DNA from: Cristatella mucedo
Lineage: Eukaryota > Bryozoa > Phylactolaemata > Cristatellidae
Reading direction: 5' to 3'
Assembly (NCBI GenBank): GCA_009760855.2
Contig: WPIO01000016.1
Coordinates: forward strand, 4,166,001 to 4,230,000
DNA length: 64,000 nt
The notes under the pieces are model-generated. The model saw only the letters and a program-made list of their open reading frames with translations. It did no database searches and was not told the DNA's origin. Both the position numbers and the translations under genes were made by a program. Within the stretch, counting starts at the first letter, position 1; every line of letters starts with the position of its first letter. Of this stretch, positions 10,545-22,870 are shown in pieces.

Positions 10545-12300
10545 ATCATAATAATACACTTAAAACAGTGCCCTCAGAGAACTCCATCTCTTTCTAGGTG
10601 CTTTACATTTGCTTCAAAGGAAACACGATCGAATGGTGACTGGTATCAGGCTTGAAAAGCAGCATGCATGACACGGTTATGGATGACGTGCACAGGGTCA
10701 CAGGGTCAGAATGCCAATGTAAATGGTGGAAGCAGGCACAGTGTCAGCAGGCGTAAGCACATAGAAAGCGTATCACAGGGACCCACTAAATGCTGTCGTA
10801 AATAGGTGCGTTTTAATTTATTTTGAAATGTGATCCATTCATAGGATGTCGTGACGTAAGTCAGGAGTGAGTTCCACGCTTTTGGAAGCATGGAAATAAA
10901 TGCTCTCCGGTCTCTTCCAAAGGATTTGAGGCTTGTAAGAGGCGTTGGCAAAACACTAGATTCCAAAAAGTGGGTGGAACGATGCTCGGCCTGGCTGGGA
11001 GTAGATCTGATAGGTAAGCTGGAGCCAAACGGCGAAGGAACCTAAAAATGAGCGATCAAACCCTGAAGTCAATCCGTCGCTTTACTGGTTGGAAGTGCAG
11101 TTTGGTGAGAAGTGGTGTGAGTCACGTGGCAATTGCGATGCTCACTACCGACATGAGAGGCTGCTCATTTCTGCACCGGCTGTCAACGCTCGTTCATAGG
11201 AGCTCGCGATTGCGATGAGGGTGCGAGGAAGAAAGAGCAAAGCCCCCACAGGCGAGTGGTTGCTTTGTCGATGACGGCTGAACTGTATTGCATGCAGACA
11301 ACACCAGTGAGGAAGCGTACCTACCGATGTAGTAGCCGTCGTGTGTGCTCGTCTGGAGTTCGTGATAATCAGAGAGAAGAGAGTGGATAGCGTGCGTACA
11401 GGCTGGTGCGTGGGCAGAAAGTGAACTGCCCGACAAGGGTATCCGTATCTAAATAAGCCCGAATTTGAGCAACGCTGTGTAGCTAAAAGTCGGCAAACTT
11501 GATTGTAGAGCAGATGCCGTCGTCTAACGAATGGTCACTTTGGAACATGACACCTGGATTTCGTGCAGATTCATTTGGAGAAATGCTGGCAGAGCTTATA
11601 TTGAGCGTTAGCTTTTCCAATTTCTGAAACGAACCTGGTTTTCCCATAACTACTAAGTTAGTTTTATCATCATTTACTTTAAGAAAATGTTCTACTATTC
11701 ATATGTGGATTGCATCAATACGTGCAGAAAGGAAATTGAGAGAATTCGATGTGTCATAGACCTGTGAAGGATCAAAGTGAAGAAACAAATGAGTTTCATC
11801 TGCACATGAGTTAAAGCCCAGATTGAGCCCGGCAATCATATCGGGTAGAGGGAGAGTGCAAAGTACTAAAAGAACGAGACCAATCATAGATCCATGAGGC
11901 GACCCACATTTCTAAGGTTCATCGGATGACCTTTGTCCATTCCCATCGATACTCCGGAGGTTTCCACTGAGTTAGGACATGAGACATTGCAATGCAGTGC
12001 CTGCGATACCCAGGTGAGATGAGCGACACTCAAAAAAGGCTTGGATATCGGGAGTATCAGAAGCGGCAGAAAGGTTGATAAAATACCAGAGATACCTGGC
12101 CTAAGTCTGCGATCCTATGTAAGCTATTATAAACCGATGCAATGTTGACTATGTGGAGTGATAAGCTCTAAAACCAGATCGTAATTTGTGATCAATCAAC
12201 ATCCTTTTTTAAAGATGCACAGACACAGACCTGAACCTAAGAACTCATTCATTCTTTAGGTCAGTAAGGCATGGCTGTAGCTGAACATTAGGCACTGTAG
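10545..12300 (-). mobile_element. L2-A non-LTR retrotransposon, 3' half
   Basis: Minus strand. It starts with the L2-A tail (AATAATACACTTAAAACAG on plus, then GTGCCCTCAGAGAACTC). It continues through the 3' UTR and C-terminal coding region, including SFGRDRRAFISMLPKAWNSL in reverse reading. Near 11700-11890 is a decayed catalytic region where FNSCADETHLFLHFDPSQ stands for the YADDT box. It fades out near 12300. Opposed to the plus copy at 9005-10015. Confidence 0.85.
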
Positions 12301-13110
12301 AACTGGAAATTTTTACAAATGCAGTTTCCTGTAATCTTTAATTCGGTAATAACATGATTGCAACCGTTCGCAAGCACTTCTTGCTTCAGGTGTTCAACCC
12401 ATTTTTAATTCTGTTGTCATTGGCCATGAATGTTTATTCCGCCCGAGAAAAAGGGAGAGGGAGAGGGGAAAAATGTGAGACTATCGTGTACACATTTTCT
12501 GGCCTAGCACTTTACAATTAATTTGGCTACCTGCTAATTAGTTGCTTGTGGATCATGCGATGTTTGCAAATAGCTGACTTATTTAACACTTGATTATTCA
12601 AAAAATCTAGATCGGTTCATGCAAGTATAGCATTATCAGCAGTAACCTTAAATTCATTTTGATTAAAACTTAAGAGAGTTAGACCACAATCTTTCAATTT
12701 GTATTTTGAATGACTCGTGGTACATAGTGCGGAATTCAAGTGATCGTTTCGCGGTGATAATCCAAAATACTGAACTTTTTTTGAGTTCCCTCCTGGGTCT
12801 GCAGGATTTGCCAGTGTTGACCAGACAAAATATTACGTCTAATCGATTTGAAAATTCCAAGTTTCGTTCGACTCGCCTGCCTCAATGTGGTGGTAATAAA
12901 CTGTCCATCGAGGTCTCATCGTAGATTGACGATCATCCTATGCTTTCTTGTATACGAGTGTCGCACAGTTGGCGACAGTCTAAAATAAGTCGAAAGTCCG
13001 TTGAATGACGTCAACTGTACCATCGCATTTGGCTTTGGGCTCCGGTTCATGCCGTCGCCATTGACCTATAGACCGCCTACCGACAGCACCTATTAGTTTA
13101 TTCTCTATTC
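12301..13110. other. Unassigned interval
   Basis: AT-rich, with only ORFs of 65-72 codons on opposite strands at 12663-12924 that shadow each other. No motif or splice pair was trusted. Confidence 0.45.
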
Positions 13111-13111
13111 G

Positions 13112-13301
13112 GTGAGTCGTAATGGCTCACTGGGTAAGGTGGTTGCTTTCACGACCTCGGTCCTGAGGTCGTGATTTTGAATCCTGTGGTGGGCGATCAT
13201 TTATCGTCCCTGCAAGCGGTGGTGACAAACGTAAAGGCTCTTCTGTCGCTATACAAAAAGAGGCTGTTAAATCAGCTAGAATTGTTGTTTTTGTTGTTGT
13301 T
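13112..13301 (+). mobile_element. SINE-A (tRNA-derived), copy 1
   Basis: tRNA-like head with an A-box-like TGGCTCACTGG and a weakened B box (GATTTTGAATCC, near 13173). The body matches 32520-32625: TTATCG, CTGCAAG, GGTGGTGA, TAAAGGCTC, CTGTCGCTAT, AAAAGAGGCTGTTAAATCAG. A TTG-rich tail ends the copy. Confidence 0.8.
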
Positions 13302-13737
13302 GTATGCTTTATTTAAATTTATGATGAATATAAGTGCGGATATTTTCTAGCAGGATGAATCAACGAGCTGGTGAGGTAAAAGAGGGTTTTTGCCAGTGTC
13401 CAAGATCTGGGATGATTGGCCCAGTTATTTGAGGCTTCCTCCATGAGTAGGCCTAGCCGACTAGCTTTGGAGCACAGGAGCCCCACTCCCCGCCATGCCC
13501 CCTCTCGTCAGGGACTTTAACATGCTTATATTTTTTCCGGCGTGAATCAATCAAGGTAAGAACAATTATAGATTACAGATCAAATTGGCTCGAGAGGCCG
13601 TTTTGAAACTGCCTTGTACATGAGCCCTGAGAGGGTAAATGCCATTTTGATCAATTGTGTCGTACTAGGTGGCTACACGAGTCGCTGGCTCATCAATGCT
13701 GGAGTAAGAGCTTTTGGATGCAGATTTTTAAGGTCAG

Positions 13738-13895
13738 CCCAGAGCCTCACTCTCAAATTTTCAGTCTGTTGGCTATCAAATTCGTACCAAAAGCCTTTTT
13801 GGCTGTGAGTGTGCTCTACAAAACTCTCCTGCTTAACATCCACATAGTCTTCATTGCTTTGTGGAGTTCAAGACGGAGAAATATTACATTTAGCA
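13738..13895 (+). mobile_element. L2-B 3' end fragment
   Basis: Contains GTGCTCTACAAAACTCTCCT and GCTTTGTGGAGTTCAAGACG, which match the L2-B 3' UTR signature, ending in ATTACATTT. Confidence 0.7.
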
Positions 13896-14214
13896 AAAAC
13901 TGGTACACGGTGCTGTAAGGAGAGGGCGAGTCTAAGGTATTGCAGGAGACAAACATAAAGCTAATAAGATTCCTACGAGGAGATGGGAAATATTTGAGGC
14001 TAAGAAAAAGTCATACCCACGTACTGACAAGTGCTATTCTTTGTCAGCTCGGACTTCGCCCGTCCAAAAAATTGTTCTGATGTATAGTAGTTAATTGGGT
14101 TTAATAGTTTTTACGTGGGACCGCAAGCTTTGCATGATGGATAGGGTTGTCTGGAAATGCTACTAAGTGGTCATTCTATCTAGATTAGGCAACTAGCTAG
14201 CGGAAATCATAAAA

Positions 14215-14335
14215 AATCTCTATAATATGGCTTAATATGTAACGATAATGATAACGAATTTGATAACGAGCCCATAAAGAACTCGCCTAGATGCTTTACC
14301 ATTGCTGCAAAGAAGAATGATCAAATGGTTAGTAT
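14215..14335 (-). mobile_element. L2-A 3' tail fragment, diverged
   Basis: The plus strand reads ATAATGATAACGAATTTGAT, then GAACTCGCCTAGATGCTTTA and TGCTGCAAAG, a degraded reverse complement of the L2-A end. It is followed by short TGGTTAGTATG direct repeats. Confidence 0.55.
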
Positions 14336-15065
14336 GCAGGTTATATGTTGGTTAGTATGTAATGGTTAGTAGTTGTATCTTATAAGACTGTAGCGTGCTC
14401 TTCACCTACTTAATTTTTATTCTTTCGGATCTGCACCGAAAGTTCTTCGGTTCTATCCTGTTTTATTTGAAACGTCTCGTAGAAAAATGCTTACCAGAGC
14501 TTCATCAATGTCACTTTCTTTAAAGACAGAGTGGTCATTGAATTGATACCAAGTTCGATCAACTTTACGGATCGTTGTAGCTACAATTGATTGAAAACTA
14601 TTTGCAAATTACATGCAAATTTTCAAAAACATTCTCAGAGAGAGCCAATAATGACGCATAATATCGAATGATTGCTTGCAAGGTTCGAAAGCACTGGCAT
14701 GATAAATCGCGGTCATTTATTTCATTCTGTCACGATGCCTGCTAGATTACTGCAAGCCACACACATGATTTGCCTAGCAACGATTTATTTTATGTTTATT
14801 TAAGCTTTTCAGTAGCATTTTAAATTAAAACGCTGCTCATAACTTTGCTCCAATTTAAAATAAACAGAACTTTTGATTTATTCGAAAGGAAAATTCTTTC
14901 TTCAAACAGAAATGTTTGATTGCAAATTTTCTAAAAAAGTTAAAAAACGGAAATCCTGTACATTTTAAAGCCTCGAGCCGTTTTGTAAATAGCTCATTGA
15001 TCAGAAAGTTAGTTCCAAGTTTTGGAATAGGATGTTATGAATGATCTCTCTCCGTGGCTTTCAAA
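14336..15065. other. Unassigned AT-rich interval
   Basis: About 730 bases with A/T runs and no recognisable ORF, repeat or splice pair. Confidence 0.5.
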
Positions 15066-15067
15066 TT

Positions 15068-15600
15068 ACCTTGGAAATGCGATGCAATGTAGCTATGTAA
15101 CTCCACATAGCCACAAAAATCATGTGAATGTTTGTCAAGAGCGTTTTGCCTAGCCCACTCACAGCCTCTGCCGCTTTCCGCACAAATTCAGTAGCCAAAA
15201 GAGTGCAATTCATGCAGCAAAGAGAAATTTGGAATCATGGCAGATTCAAGAGAGCAGCCGAGTTAGTGAGTCGCATGAAAGTATCTGCTCACCGATGGAA
15301 AGGATGTGCCATTGTCGGCAGCAGGAAATCAGTTATCTGAGCATAAGAATCTTGGAAGTGAGTTTGACAGTCTAGGACATACACAGCTAGAGCTTCTATC
15401 CCAAACGCTGTTTAAGCGGAGGAACTGTACACCTAATTTATTGTTCATACACAAGACGCGAGGTCACAAGGAAACTAAAAATGGTGCAGCAGTTCATCGA
15501 AGTATCGAGGAGCCAATCCGCGGCCTTGGCCTTTGGGTCAGTCTAAGAACATTTGGTTACCAAGCGTCAGTCGAGTTCGGTTAATCATAACCCGAGGCTT
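15068..15600 (-). mobile_element. L2-B copy, diverged
   Basis: Aligns base by base with the minus-strand L2-B copy at 19500-20000. It has AACTCCACATAGCCAC, CAAAGAGAAATTTGGAATCA, GTTTAAGCGGAGGAACTG and GGTGCAGCAGTTCATCGA. Many substitutions mark it as older than the pair at 19.5 and 23 kb. Confidence 0.75.
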
Positions 15601-15714
15601 TCAAAACTTGTTCAAATTTTTCCATGTCTCCTCCTTTTCACAGACTGCGTGTCCAAACTACTTGTCATATAGTCTCGATCGTCTTTAGCCGCCGCAAAAT
15701 TTCCAACATGGACC

Positions 15715-15902
15715 TCCATGTAAATAAATAAATACTGGCTGAGTTAACAGCCTTTTTTTGTGTAGCGACAGAAGAGCGTTTATGGCTATCACCACCGTTT
15801 GCAGTGGCGATGAAGGATCTTCTACCACAGGAATCGAAAACACGACCTCGTGGCCAAGATCGTCAAAAGCATACGCTTTACCTAGTGAGCCATTACGACA
15901 TA
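15715..15902 (-). mobile_element. SINE-A, copy 3
   Basis: Reverse complement of the SINE-A body and head: AACAGCC, TGTAGCGACAGAAGAGC, ACCACCGTTTGCAGTGGCGA, then ACGACCTCGTGGCCAAG and the A-box region TAGTGAGCCATTACG. An A/T-rich (AAAT)n tail lies at its left edge. Confidence 0.8.
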
Positions 15903-16124
15903 CAAGAGTTCAAAGTTTAAGCTGGCATGACATTTGAATAGGATTCGTCTGATTTGTGGTTTTTGGCCATAGCAGATTTTCTCCTACTAGATACATCAAT
16001 TTCTTCAGAAGATTTCTTTTCACGGTATGATAAACGTATTCTCAGCTATTGGTTTAAATACCGGAGTTGTGATAGTTTTCTATTTCGAATTTCATAATAT
16101 TATCTCATTCCAAGGTAACACAGG

Positions 16125-16245
16125 TACTATATTATATTGTATATCATATTATATTATTTAACATTATATTATTTTATTTTATATTATATTATTTTATTTT
16201 GTATCATTTTATATTATTATATTTTATATTATTTATATTACAACA
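16125..16245. repeat. AT-rich microsatellite, (TATTATATT)-like
   Basis: Imperfect iterations of TATTA/TATTTTA over about 120 bases. The Tyr/Leu/Ile-rich ORF across it is an artefact of the repeat. Confidence 0.85.
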
Positions 16246-16329
16246 ACAGGTACTATGTTGGTTCAAATTCAGTTGTTTTAAGCATAGTATTCTTTTCATT
16301 TAGCTTGGCAGCTTTATTGTGAGGGTGGT

Positions 16330-18500
16330 GATAATAGTAATAGCAATAACACGATAGTGTAGGCACTGTAAGAGGGCCTAATCTTTTTCTACGTAATTTG
16401 CACATGTTTTAAAGAACTCATGTCCATTATTTAGGAACAGAAATACCCTAGTAAGTATTTTTCAACAGTGAAAAGTAATGCAATTTTAGCAAGTTAACGA
16501 GTGACCTAATTAGGACGTTGTTGGCATAAGCTGGTTTGAAATAGAAAACGAACAGGCCTAAAATTAAGTGAAACATTCTTGGCGTTGATATGCTGTCTGA
16601 TTGGTTGTCGTTGAAGGTATTTGAGAAATAGTGTGAAGGGGTAAGGACACTGTTGACGACCGATAGGCCTCTAGATAAAGCTTTGTACCAGCTGTATGTA
16701 GCTTATAGCACCGACCAGAAGACCTGCAACTATCGAGTAACAGAGGTCCAGAAGTTATAGAATAAAGGCAACTTGAAAGTTCTTCATGGCTCGAAGCATT
16801 ACGATAATCCAAATCGAAAAGTACGAATAACGCTAGTGTGGTTGTATAAGGAAGGCTTATTTTTGGACCTTACAAACAGATCGCCTGTGGACGTTACTAT
16901 AGATACTATCACCGAGCCACTTTGAGGGTTAGATTACTCGATTTGTGAGTAAAGCTGGCTCTTCACGTGTAAGATAGGTTAGTTTTGCCGTTATTTGACT
17001 TTCAAAAGTCTTATATGATGTAAACATAAATTTCAAAAAAAATTACGAAGGAGTTGAAAGTGGTTTACATACTTGAAGGCTCGAAAGGAATAAACAACTG
17101 GTACACGTATGCGTTCTCAGCCCAGAAATGAATGCCTAGATGTAACTTGGGGTGTGCTTTCATCGACGAGGAGAATTAATGGACCCGAGTGAATGTTTCA
17201 TTTGACGTCGATACGGCATCGTGCTAAGTCAGACGGATTATCACTGATATTAGTTATTCGCAGCTTTTGAATGTTAATTATTAGCAACTGATTATGCGAC
17301 CGTCAACGCTCAGGGCGACCTTCAAAGCAGAAGCCACGTTAAATGCTGGTATTGAATATTTCCGACTTCGTACCTTGGCAATTTAGCCGAGTTCTTCGCA
17401 AACCTGCTGAACGAATTGATAATAATAAGATATCATTGCCGCTTTTAGATACTTTTTGGCTTACGTCTCTATGAAATATAGATTTCTCTCTGCTAAGGAT
17501 GTTTAATTGTTAGCCGGAGGTAGGCAATGTGTTCATGCTCCTCATTACTGCCACATTCCACTACAGTTCACAAATATAGGCTTATTGGCGCTGCGGATAT
17601 AATTAACCAGCCGATATTTCAAGGCTCTGGTTTTTACAGGCATTCGATGGGCGCAAATTAAAATAGCGTTATTAAGAATGCAGTATTCTCAGCCTAGTTC
17701 TTTTCGAATGTATTAGCTACTACGTGTCGTTGATAACCTTCTGGGGTCACTTTCTCCAAGATTTCACCTAAACCAGTGTTCAGCGAACTTTTTGGACTAC
17801 TAGGCAATTTTAGTAGGTTAAGAAGGCACACCAGGCGAGAAGAAATCACGCCCACTCCACAAGGCAGGCATACAGAGTGGGCGTGGTAAGACCAACAAAC
17901 AGATAGTCGTAAAAGACGCACAGACATGCAGGGCAATTATAGAGGTAGCAGTATATCAACTCTCTCCGGACAGGCACTTCTGTTTTCAGTTCTAAAAATT
18001 AACACAGGTCACTGCTTGAGCTGCAACAGCAGTAATGAACTGGAACGAAACCATAGCAACTCAATTAGGCCTAAGCCATCGATAAATATCTAGGAAGTCA
18101 CTACCCCAGACTGGAGCACTAGCTAGGCCGGATCTGGCCTAAAGGCGGGAGTTTGCCGACCTCTGACCTCAGCCATTGCAGCTCAGCCCCAGTGATAACA
18201 CGGCTATATGACAAAAGCTCGACAAGGACTTTAATAAGCAACATCAAACTCTGTTATTAGATAAAGGAAACCATGCAGAAAAAATTGCAAAAATTTCTGA
18301 GAAGCTAGGTGTAGACTCACAGTAGAGGTAACTCTGTGCAGTTATTGCCTGTGCAATCTGCCTGGCAGCCGTTTTTAAGTCTTACAATGTGCATAAAATA
18401 AAATGTTTAAATGGCGTGCTGCTACTTGTTCCTGCTTCTTCAATTGTATTGCATAGATATTGATACCTAGGCAGCTTTATTTAGACTGGTCTGCACGTGG
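16330..18500. other. Unassigned interval, 2.2 kb
   Basis: No transposon family was recognised. Two weak minus-strand possibilities were noted. At 17065-17135, an AG acceptor precedes GIHFWAENAYVYQLF and a stop. At 17694-17800, a stop-terminated reading includes GEILEKVTPEGYQRHV. Neither has enough support for annotation, but both lie downstream of the host USP gene on the same strand. Confidence 0.35.
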
Positions 18501-18504
18501 CAGC

Positions 18505-18600
18505 CCTTATGGAGTCACCCCGGAAGCCCTGGTAATAAGTTAGCCGGATGCTTCAGATGTCAGCTAGCCGATCCTGCTGCCGAACGAAGCCTAGCTATGC
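18505..18600. repeat. Repeat D, copy 1 (possible LTR remnant)
   Basis: CACCCCGGAAGCCCTGGTAA, then TTAGCCGGATG, GCTAGCC and CCTGCTGCCGAACGAAGCC, match 20888-20965 (CATCCCGGAAGCCCCG, GCCTGCTGCCGGAGCAAAACC) in the same orientation for about 85 bases. It sits just downstream of the integrase remnant on that element's strand, where a 3' LTR would be expected. Confidence 0.4.
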
Positions 18601-18639
18601 AACTACTTTCTTCCTTACTACAAACCTCACAGCTCTAAC

Positions 18640-19214
18640 GTGCTCACCGCGCTGTCAAGCATAGGCCTTCAAGTACTGCGGACGTGAAAACTACCTGCTG
18701 CTGGTGCTTCTGGTCGTTTCCCTTGTGGCAAATAAGGTGACTTGTGACCGAGTTGACTCGTCGCGGTGAAACACGTGAGCAGGAAGTCACGTGCCACTCA
18801 CTCTGACTCGGACTTTCTCCCCCTGGCTGCAAAAATGGTTGCTGCATGCCCCGTGCCCCACTGTCAGCCGGTCTGGCAAACAGCAGCTTGCAAGCATGAT
18901 TCGGCTCTGCAAATTGCAGTTGGAAATTGGCCCGGTCGTCATGTTGCGTTTAAGTTCTAAGCTGCCAACCCTGCCGTAACGTGGCAAGGTTGCATAGGTC
19001 GTCGCCTCCAATGGGCATGATTTTCAGAGTTTGAAGAGTTTGCAGGAAGCAGCAGCTGACCGTTCCCAAAAACACCATTGGCTGTGGTCACTTTGGATGC
19101 TTGAATGAAGCGCTCTACCATCCCTGTGCTACGTTGACATTCTGGACTCGGAGGAACATGTCGGGTACCTAGTTGAGAGGAGAAGTCGGCAAGTTCGAGT
19201 GTTAAAAATGGCAT
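18640..19214 (-). pseudogene. Gypsy-like retrotransposon integrase remnant
   Basis: The minus-strand reading PFLTLELADFSSQLGTRHVP, followed by ECQRSTGMVERFIQASK, matches the second half of a retroelement integrase core. The usual pattern there is a phrase like NGPxFxSxEF, then GIRHxxxxPxHPxSNGxxER, and the Glu of MVERF falls where the catalytic Glu should be. A later frame has CSQGEKVRVRVSGTWLP, resembling the C-terminal GDxVxVR element. The first half of the core, with both catalytic Asp, is missing or unreadable. Frames are broken, so this is a relic. Its left edge leads to repeat D. Confidence 0.45.
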
Positions 19215-19487
19215 GCCATTGTCACTGCTTCTCTAGAATCTCAAAATTGGAAATCTGCAGATTTAAAGCTAATGGGGCGTATTGTGTGCAGTCTCATTCA
19301 GTTCGTCGAAGGTGCTTCAGAGCATCGGGTAGCAGCCGACGTTTTAGCAGCCGACCTGCTGCCACGTGGCTAAGCAACGCCTGCAATGCACGATTAGCAC
19401 CGGTTGCCTCTATGCACACTTCTCGCTGGTCGTACGTTTCAAGATCTTGAGAAAACAACATCTACCCGGGTTCTTAATTAGTAGTCA

Positions 19488-20246
19488 TGTACCTCCGTCA
19501 GTAACTCCACAAAGTCATAAAGACCATGTGGGTGCTACGCAGGAGAGTTTTGTATAGCGCACTCACAGCCTAAGCGGCTTTCGGTACGCATTCGGTAGCC
19601 AACATACTTCGTCTCACGCAACAAAGAGAAAGTGGGAAGCATAGCAGAGTTAGGAGAGCAGTTGAGGTAGTGAGTAGCATAGAAGTAGCAGTTCAGGACC
19701 GCTGAAAAAGATGTGCCACAGTCGGCAGTTGGAGAGTAGATGTCGTTTCGCAAGAATTGTGGAAGCGAGTTCCACAGTCTAGGACCTGCAGAGATAAAGC
19801 TTCTGTCGCCAACTGTCTTTAAGCGGAGGAATGGGACAGCTAATTTATTGTCCACACAGGACCTGAGGGCGCGAACAGGCTGAAACTGATGCAGCAGTTC
19901 AGCTAGGTACGAAGGAGCCAAGCCGTGGCGGGCCTTGTGGGTCAGCGTAAGAACTTTGCTCTGTATCCTTTGCTCAACCGGCAACCATCCTAGCTCTTTC
20001 AGCAGAGGTGACACGTGCTCAAACCGCTAGGACTTGAAGACCAGCCTTGCAGCCATATTCATAGTCTGCTGTAGTGGCATAATAGCTTTCTTTGGCAGCC
20101 GAGCCAAAAGGTAATTACAATAATCAAGCCGAGACTGAACTAAAGAGCTAGTTAAATTTTTTGCAAGCCACTGTGGGAGACAGCTGCTAATCTTGGATAG
20201 GGATCGGATCGCTTTGTGGGTCAGCGTAAGAACTTTGCTCTGTATC
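19488..20246 (-). mobile_element. L2-B copy, young, with a chimeric 5' end
   Basis: Largest readable L2-B fragment. In sense order: LPQWLAKNLTSSLVQSRLDY, NYLLARLPKKAI, NMAARLVFKS, a stop, then ELGWLPVEQRIQSKVLTLTH, SYLAELLHQFQPVRALRSC, NKLAVPFLRLKTVGDRSF, SAGPRLWNSLPQFL and CEC AIQNSPA before a stop. These are the C-terminal segments downstream of RT in L2/CR1 elements. The 3' UTR ends near 19488. At the 5' edge (20210-20246) about 36 bases repeat an internal segment of the same copy (19933-19968). Confidence 0.85.
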
Positions 20247-20869
20247 AAGCTACGTGGTCTCACCTCCCAAATAGCCTTCGCTTTGCAACCACCAAAGTTA
20301 CAGCACACCAAGCTTTCGGTAGTCTGGTACTCAGCTATAGACGTGGCAGCACTGTTGGATATCAATTGCACAGTGCTCAATGTTTTTAAATACAGATACA
20401 CATAGATATGGTTCTAAGAGTTCCTCCTTATGTTCTATATTTATATTTTTTATCGCTTATTTTCTTAACCTATCGTTATTCTTTTTGCACTGCAAGCACG
20501 TCTTGCCATAAGCATGGCACTTTTTTTGGTAGCAGGGCAGTTTCTGAGTAGCTGTTTGGTACCAACTAGCCACACGATGTTATTTCGCCGGAAGTGCCCG
20601 AGGGGCTCCGCCTACAAGCGTTGTGTCCAGTCACTCTCTAAAGCGGTGACATAAGTAGCATGCTGAGATGTACTCGTGCGGCTTAATTACTGCACCGTAG
20701 GCTCAAGAGATCAAGAGTAACGTGTCAGCAGCGTTAGCAGCTGAGGCGGAGACTGACTGGGACTCCAGCAGGAGCTTTTCGCGTACAGCATCGGATGAAG
20801 AACTTATTACGCCTCGAATTATCTTGGCACGCCCAGACAGCCTTATTGCTAATACTCTGAGCATGCTCA

Positions 20870-20970
20870 GCTCTTTCTGGGGTCATCCCGGAAGCCCCGT
20901 TCGTAAATTAGCTACTTGTTTCCCTGGTGCCAACTAGCCACGCCTGCTGCCGGAGCAAAACCATACAACA
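20870..20970. repeat. Repeat D, copy 2
   Basis: Same-orientation partner of 18505-18600. Together the two flank the integrase remnant and the L2-B copy, as expected of LTR remnants of a collapsed element. The similarity is short and no TG...CA ends could be fixed. Confidence 0.35.
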
Positions 20971-20979
20971 GATAGTATC

Positions 20980-22185
20980 GGCTGAAGGCTGATACGGCAG
21001 AATGCGCTAGTATTCTCCTTGCCCAGTGATGCCTTCTTAATGAGTATGCTAATAACATCCTTTATAAAAAATGCAAGGACAAGACTTGAGGGTCAAGACC
21101 CATGTTTAAAGCTAATTATGCAGGTCAGCAGCAAATCAATTCATCCCATAAGAAACGAGTGAGTATATGGTGCAACGAGATACTCTCACAACAAACTTAG
21201 ATCAATATGACGGTGATATACAGCGAGGAGCTACAACGGCCCTCGGACACACCGACACTGCTTCAGTCACGGAACTTGCTCTGCTCAGTCCAAGTATTGT
21301 TCTGGTAAGGAAACGGAACAGTGTATTGCTGTATGCTACAGTAGTATGTTAACTATATGAAGAGGCTTTAAAAGACATTGCTCAAAAGCAGGATGAAGAC
21401 GAGAACTTCCCGCCACGGATGCATTGGTTACGAGAAAGCAGATGGCATCCGGGGTAGTAGAAGTTCCCACCCCACAGCCAAGCCCTAACCATTATGTTTC
21501 GCTTAAGGACGTGCTAAGACTCCTCAAAACTGGCTACAGCAAAAATGGGCATCGCCGAATGGCTTGATAACAACTTGGCAAAGCCTGGTGTCTTTGAAGG
21601 CTAGGTCATAGCCTTAAGTGAAGTTCACGTTAAGCCTACAGGTGGGCACTGAGGGGTTGAGAATGCCAGGAGTCAACTGAGGCAACCTTTCTATCGGGTT
21701 AGCATACTTATCGGGATTAGAAGAGTTGTTTAAATCTTTGCAGCCATGTTGTGCCACGGATTTGGGGCAACAATTTATATCGTTATTGCTGCCTGATCAT
21801 TTTATCGATCCAATTGAACCCATGACTGATGGTGTAGCTAGCTCTTTGATCGTCGCTAAGCATCGTGACACGTATATCCGTGTCTTGGTGGATTACAATA
21901 ATACGTGACCTGAAGCCTGGAAATTTTGAACCCACAGGATTCTACCATCTTGAACGTTGCATACGCTATCTTTTCATTTCGGCATGTCAGACGAATTGCA
22001 TTCTGATCAGAGCTGTACTTTTAATCAGCCGTATTTTCTGAGGGTCGCTTGCTGTGTTGTATCCATTAAACAATGACTGCATCCACAGGCTGACGATATG
22101 GCTGAGCACTACAATCGTAGGCTGACTCCTGGTTTTAGTAAGTGTGTTAGTATTGCCGTTGTAATTTCGCAAAGGCAGGAGCGTT
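20980..22185. other. Unassigned interval
   Basis: About 1.2 kb; the only ORFs are 60-61 codons and lack motifs. Confidence 0.45.
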
Positions 22186-22189
22186 GGGT

Positions 22190-22870
22190 AACTGCTCATG
22201 CAGAGTCTAGGCAGCTTATGGGACCTGTTCGGTAGCCAATAGAACTCATCTCACACAGCAAACAGAAATTGGGAAGCAGAACATCGTCAGTAGAGGTAGT
22301 AGAGTAGACCGGGTCTGCTAGAGAGTGACATGGAAGTAGCAGCCCGGAACCGCTGGAAAAGATGTGAAACAGTCGGTAGCAGGAGAGTATTTTTCTCTGC
22401 ATGAGAATCGTGGTAGCGAGTTCTACAGTCAAGGACCTGCAGGGCTAAAGCTTCTGTTGCCAACGACCTTTAAGCGGACAGATGGAATAGCTCATTTATT
22501 GTGCATACAGGACCTGAGGTTACAAGGCAGCTAAAGCTAGTGCAGCAGTTCAGCTAGATATGGAGGAGTTAAAGCCGTGGCAGGCCATGTGTGCCGTTGT
22601 AAGAACTTTGCTCTGTATCCGTTTATCAACCGGCAGCCGTCGTGTGGTCAAACCTCTGGCATTTGCAAACTAGCCTTGTTGCCATATTCATAACCATCTG
22701 CAGTGGCCTTGTTACTTTTTTTGGTTGCCCAGCCTAAAGGGAAATACATCAACCAAGCCGAGCCAGAAATAAGGAGCAAGTTAAATTTTTTGCAAGCCAT
22801 CTTGGAAGACGGCTTCTAATCTGAGATAGGGATCGGATGCAATGGCTAGCTGTAGAATCAGTGATCCGAA
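22190..22870 (-). mobile_element. L2-B copy, older
   Basis: Minus-strand alignment to the 19.5 kb copy across CTGTTCGGTAGCCAATAGA, CAGCCCGGAACCGCTGGAAA, GGACCTGCAGGGCTAAAGC, TTTAAGCGGAC and GCAAGCCATCTTGGAAGAC. It continues past the point where the 19.5 kb copy becomes chimeric (GATAGGGATCGGATGCAATG), which defines the normal sequence there. Confidence 0.8.

Noticed and set aside
17694-17936. Possible terminal exon reading GEILEKVTPEGYQRHV and a stop
   Set aside because: The acceptor is plausible, but there is no motif, no poly(A) signal close by and no way to tie it to a gene.
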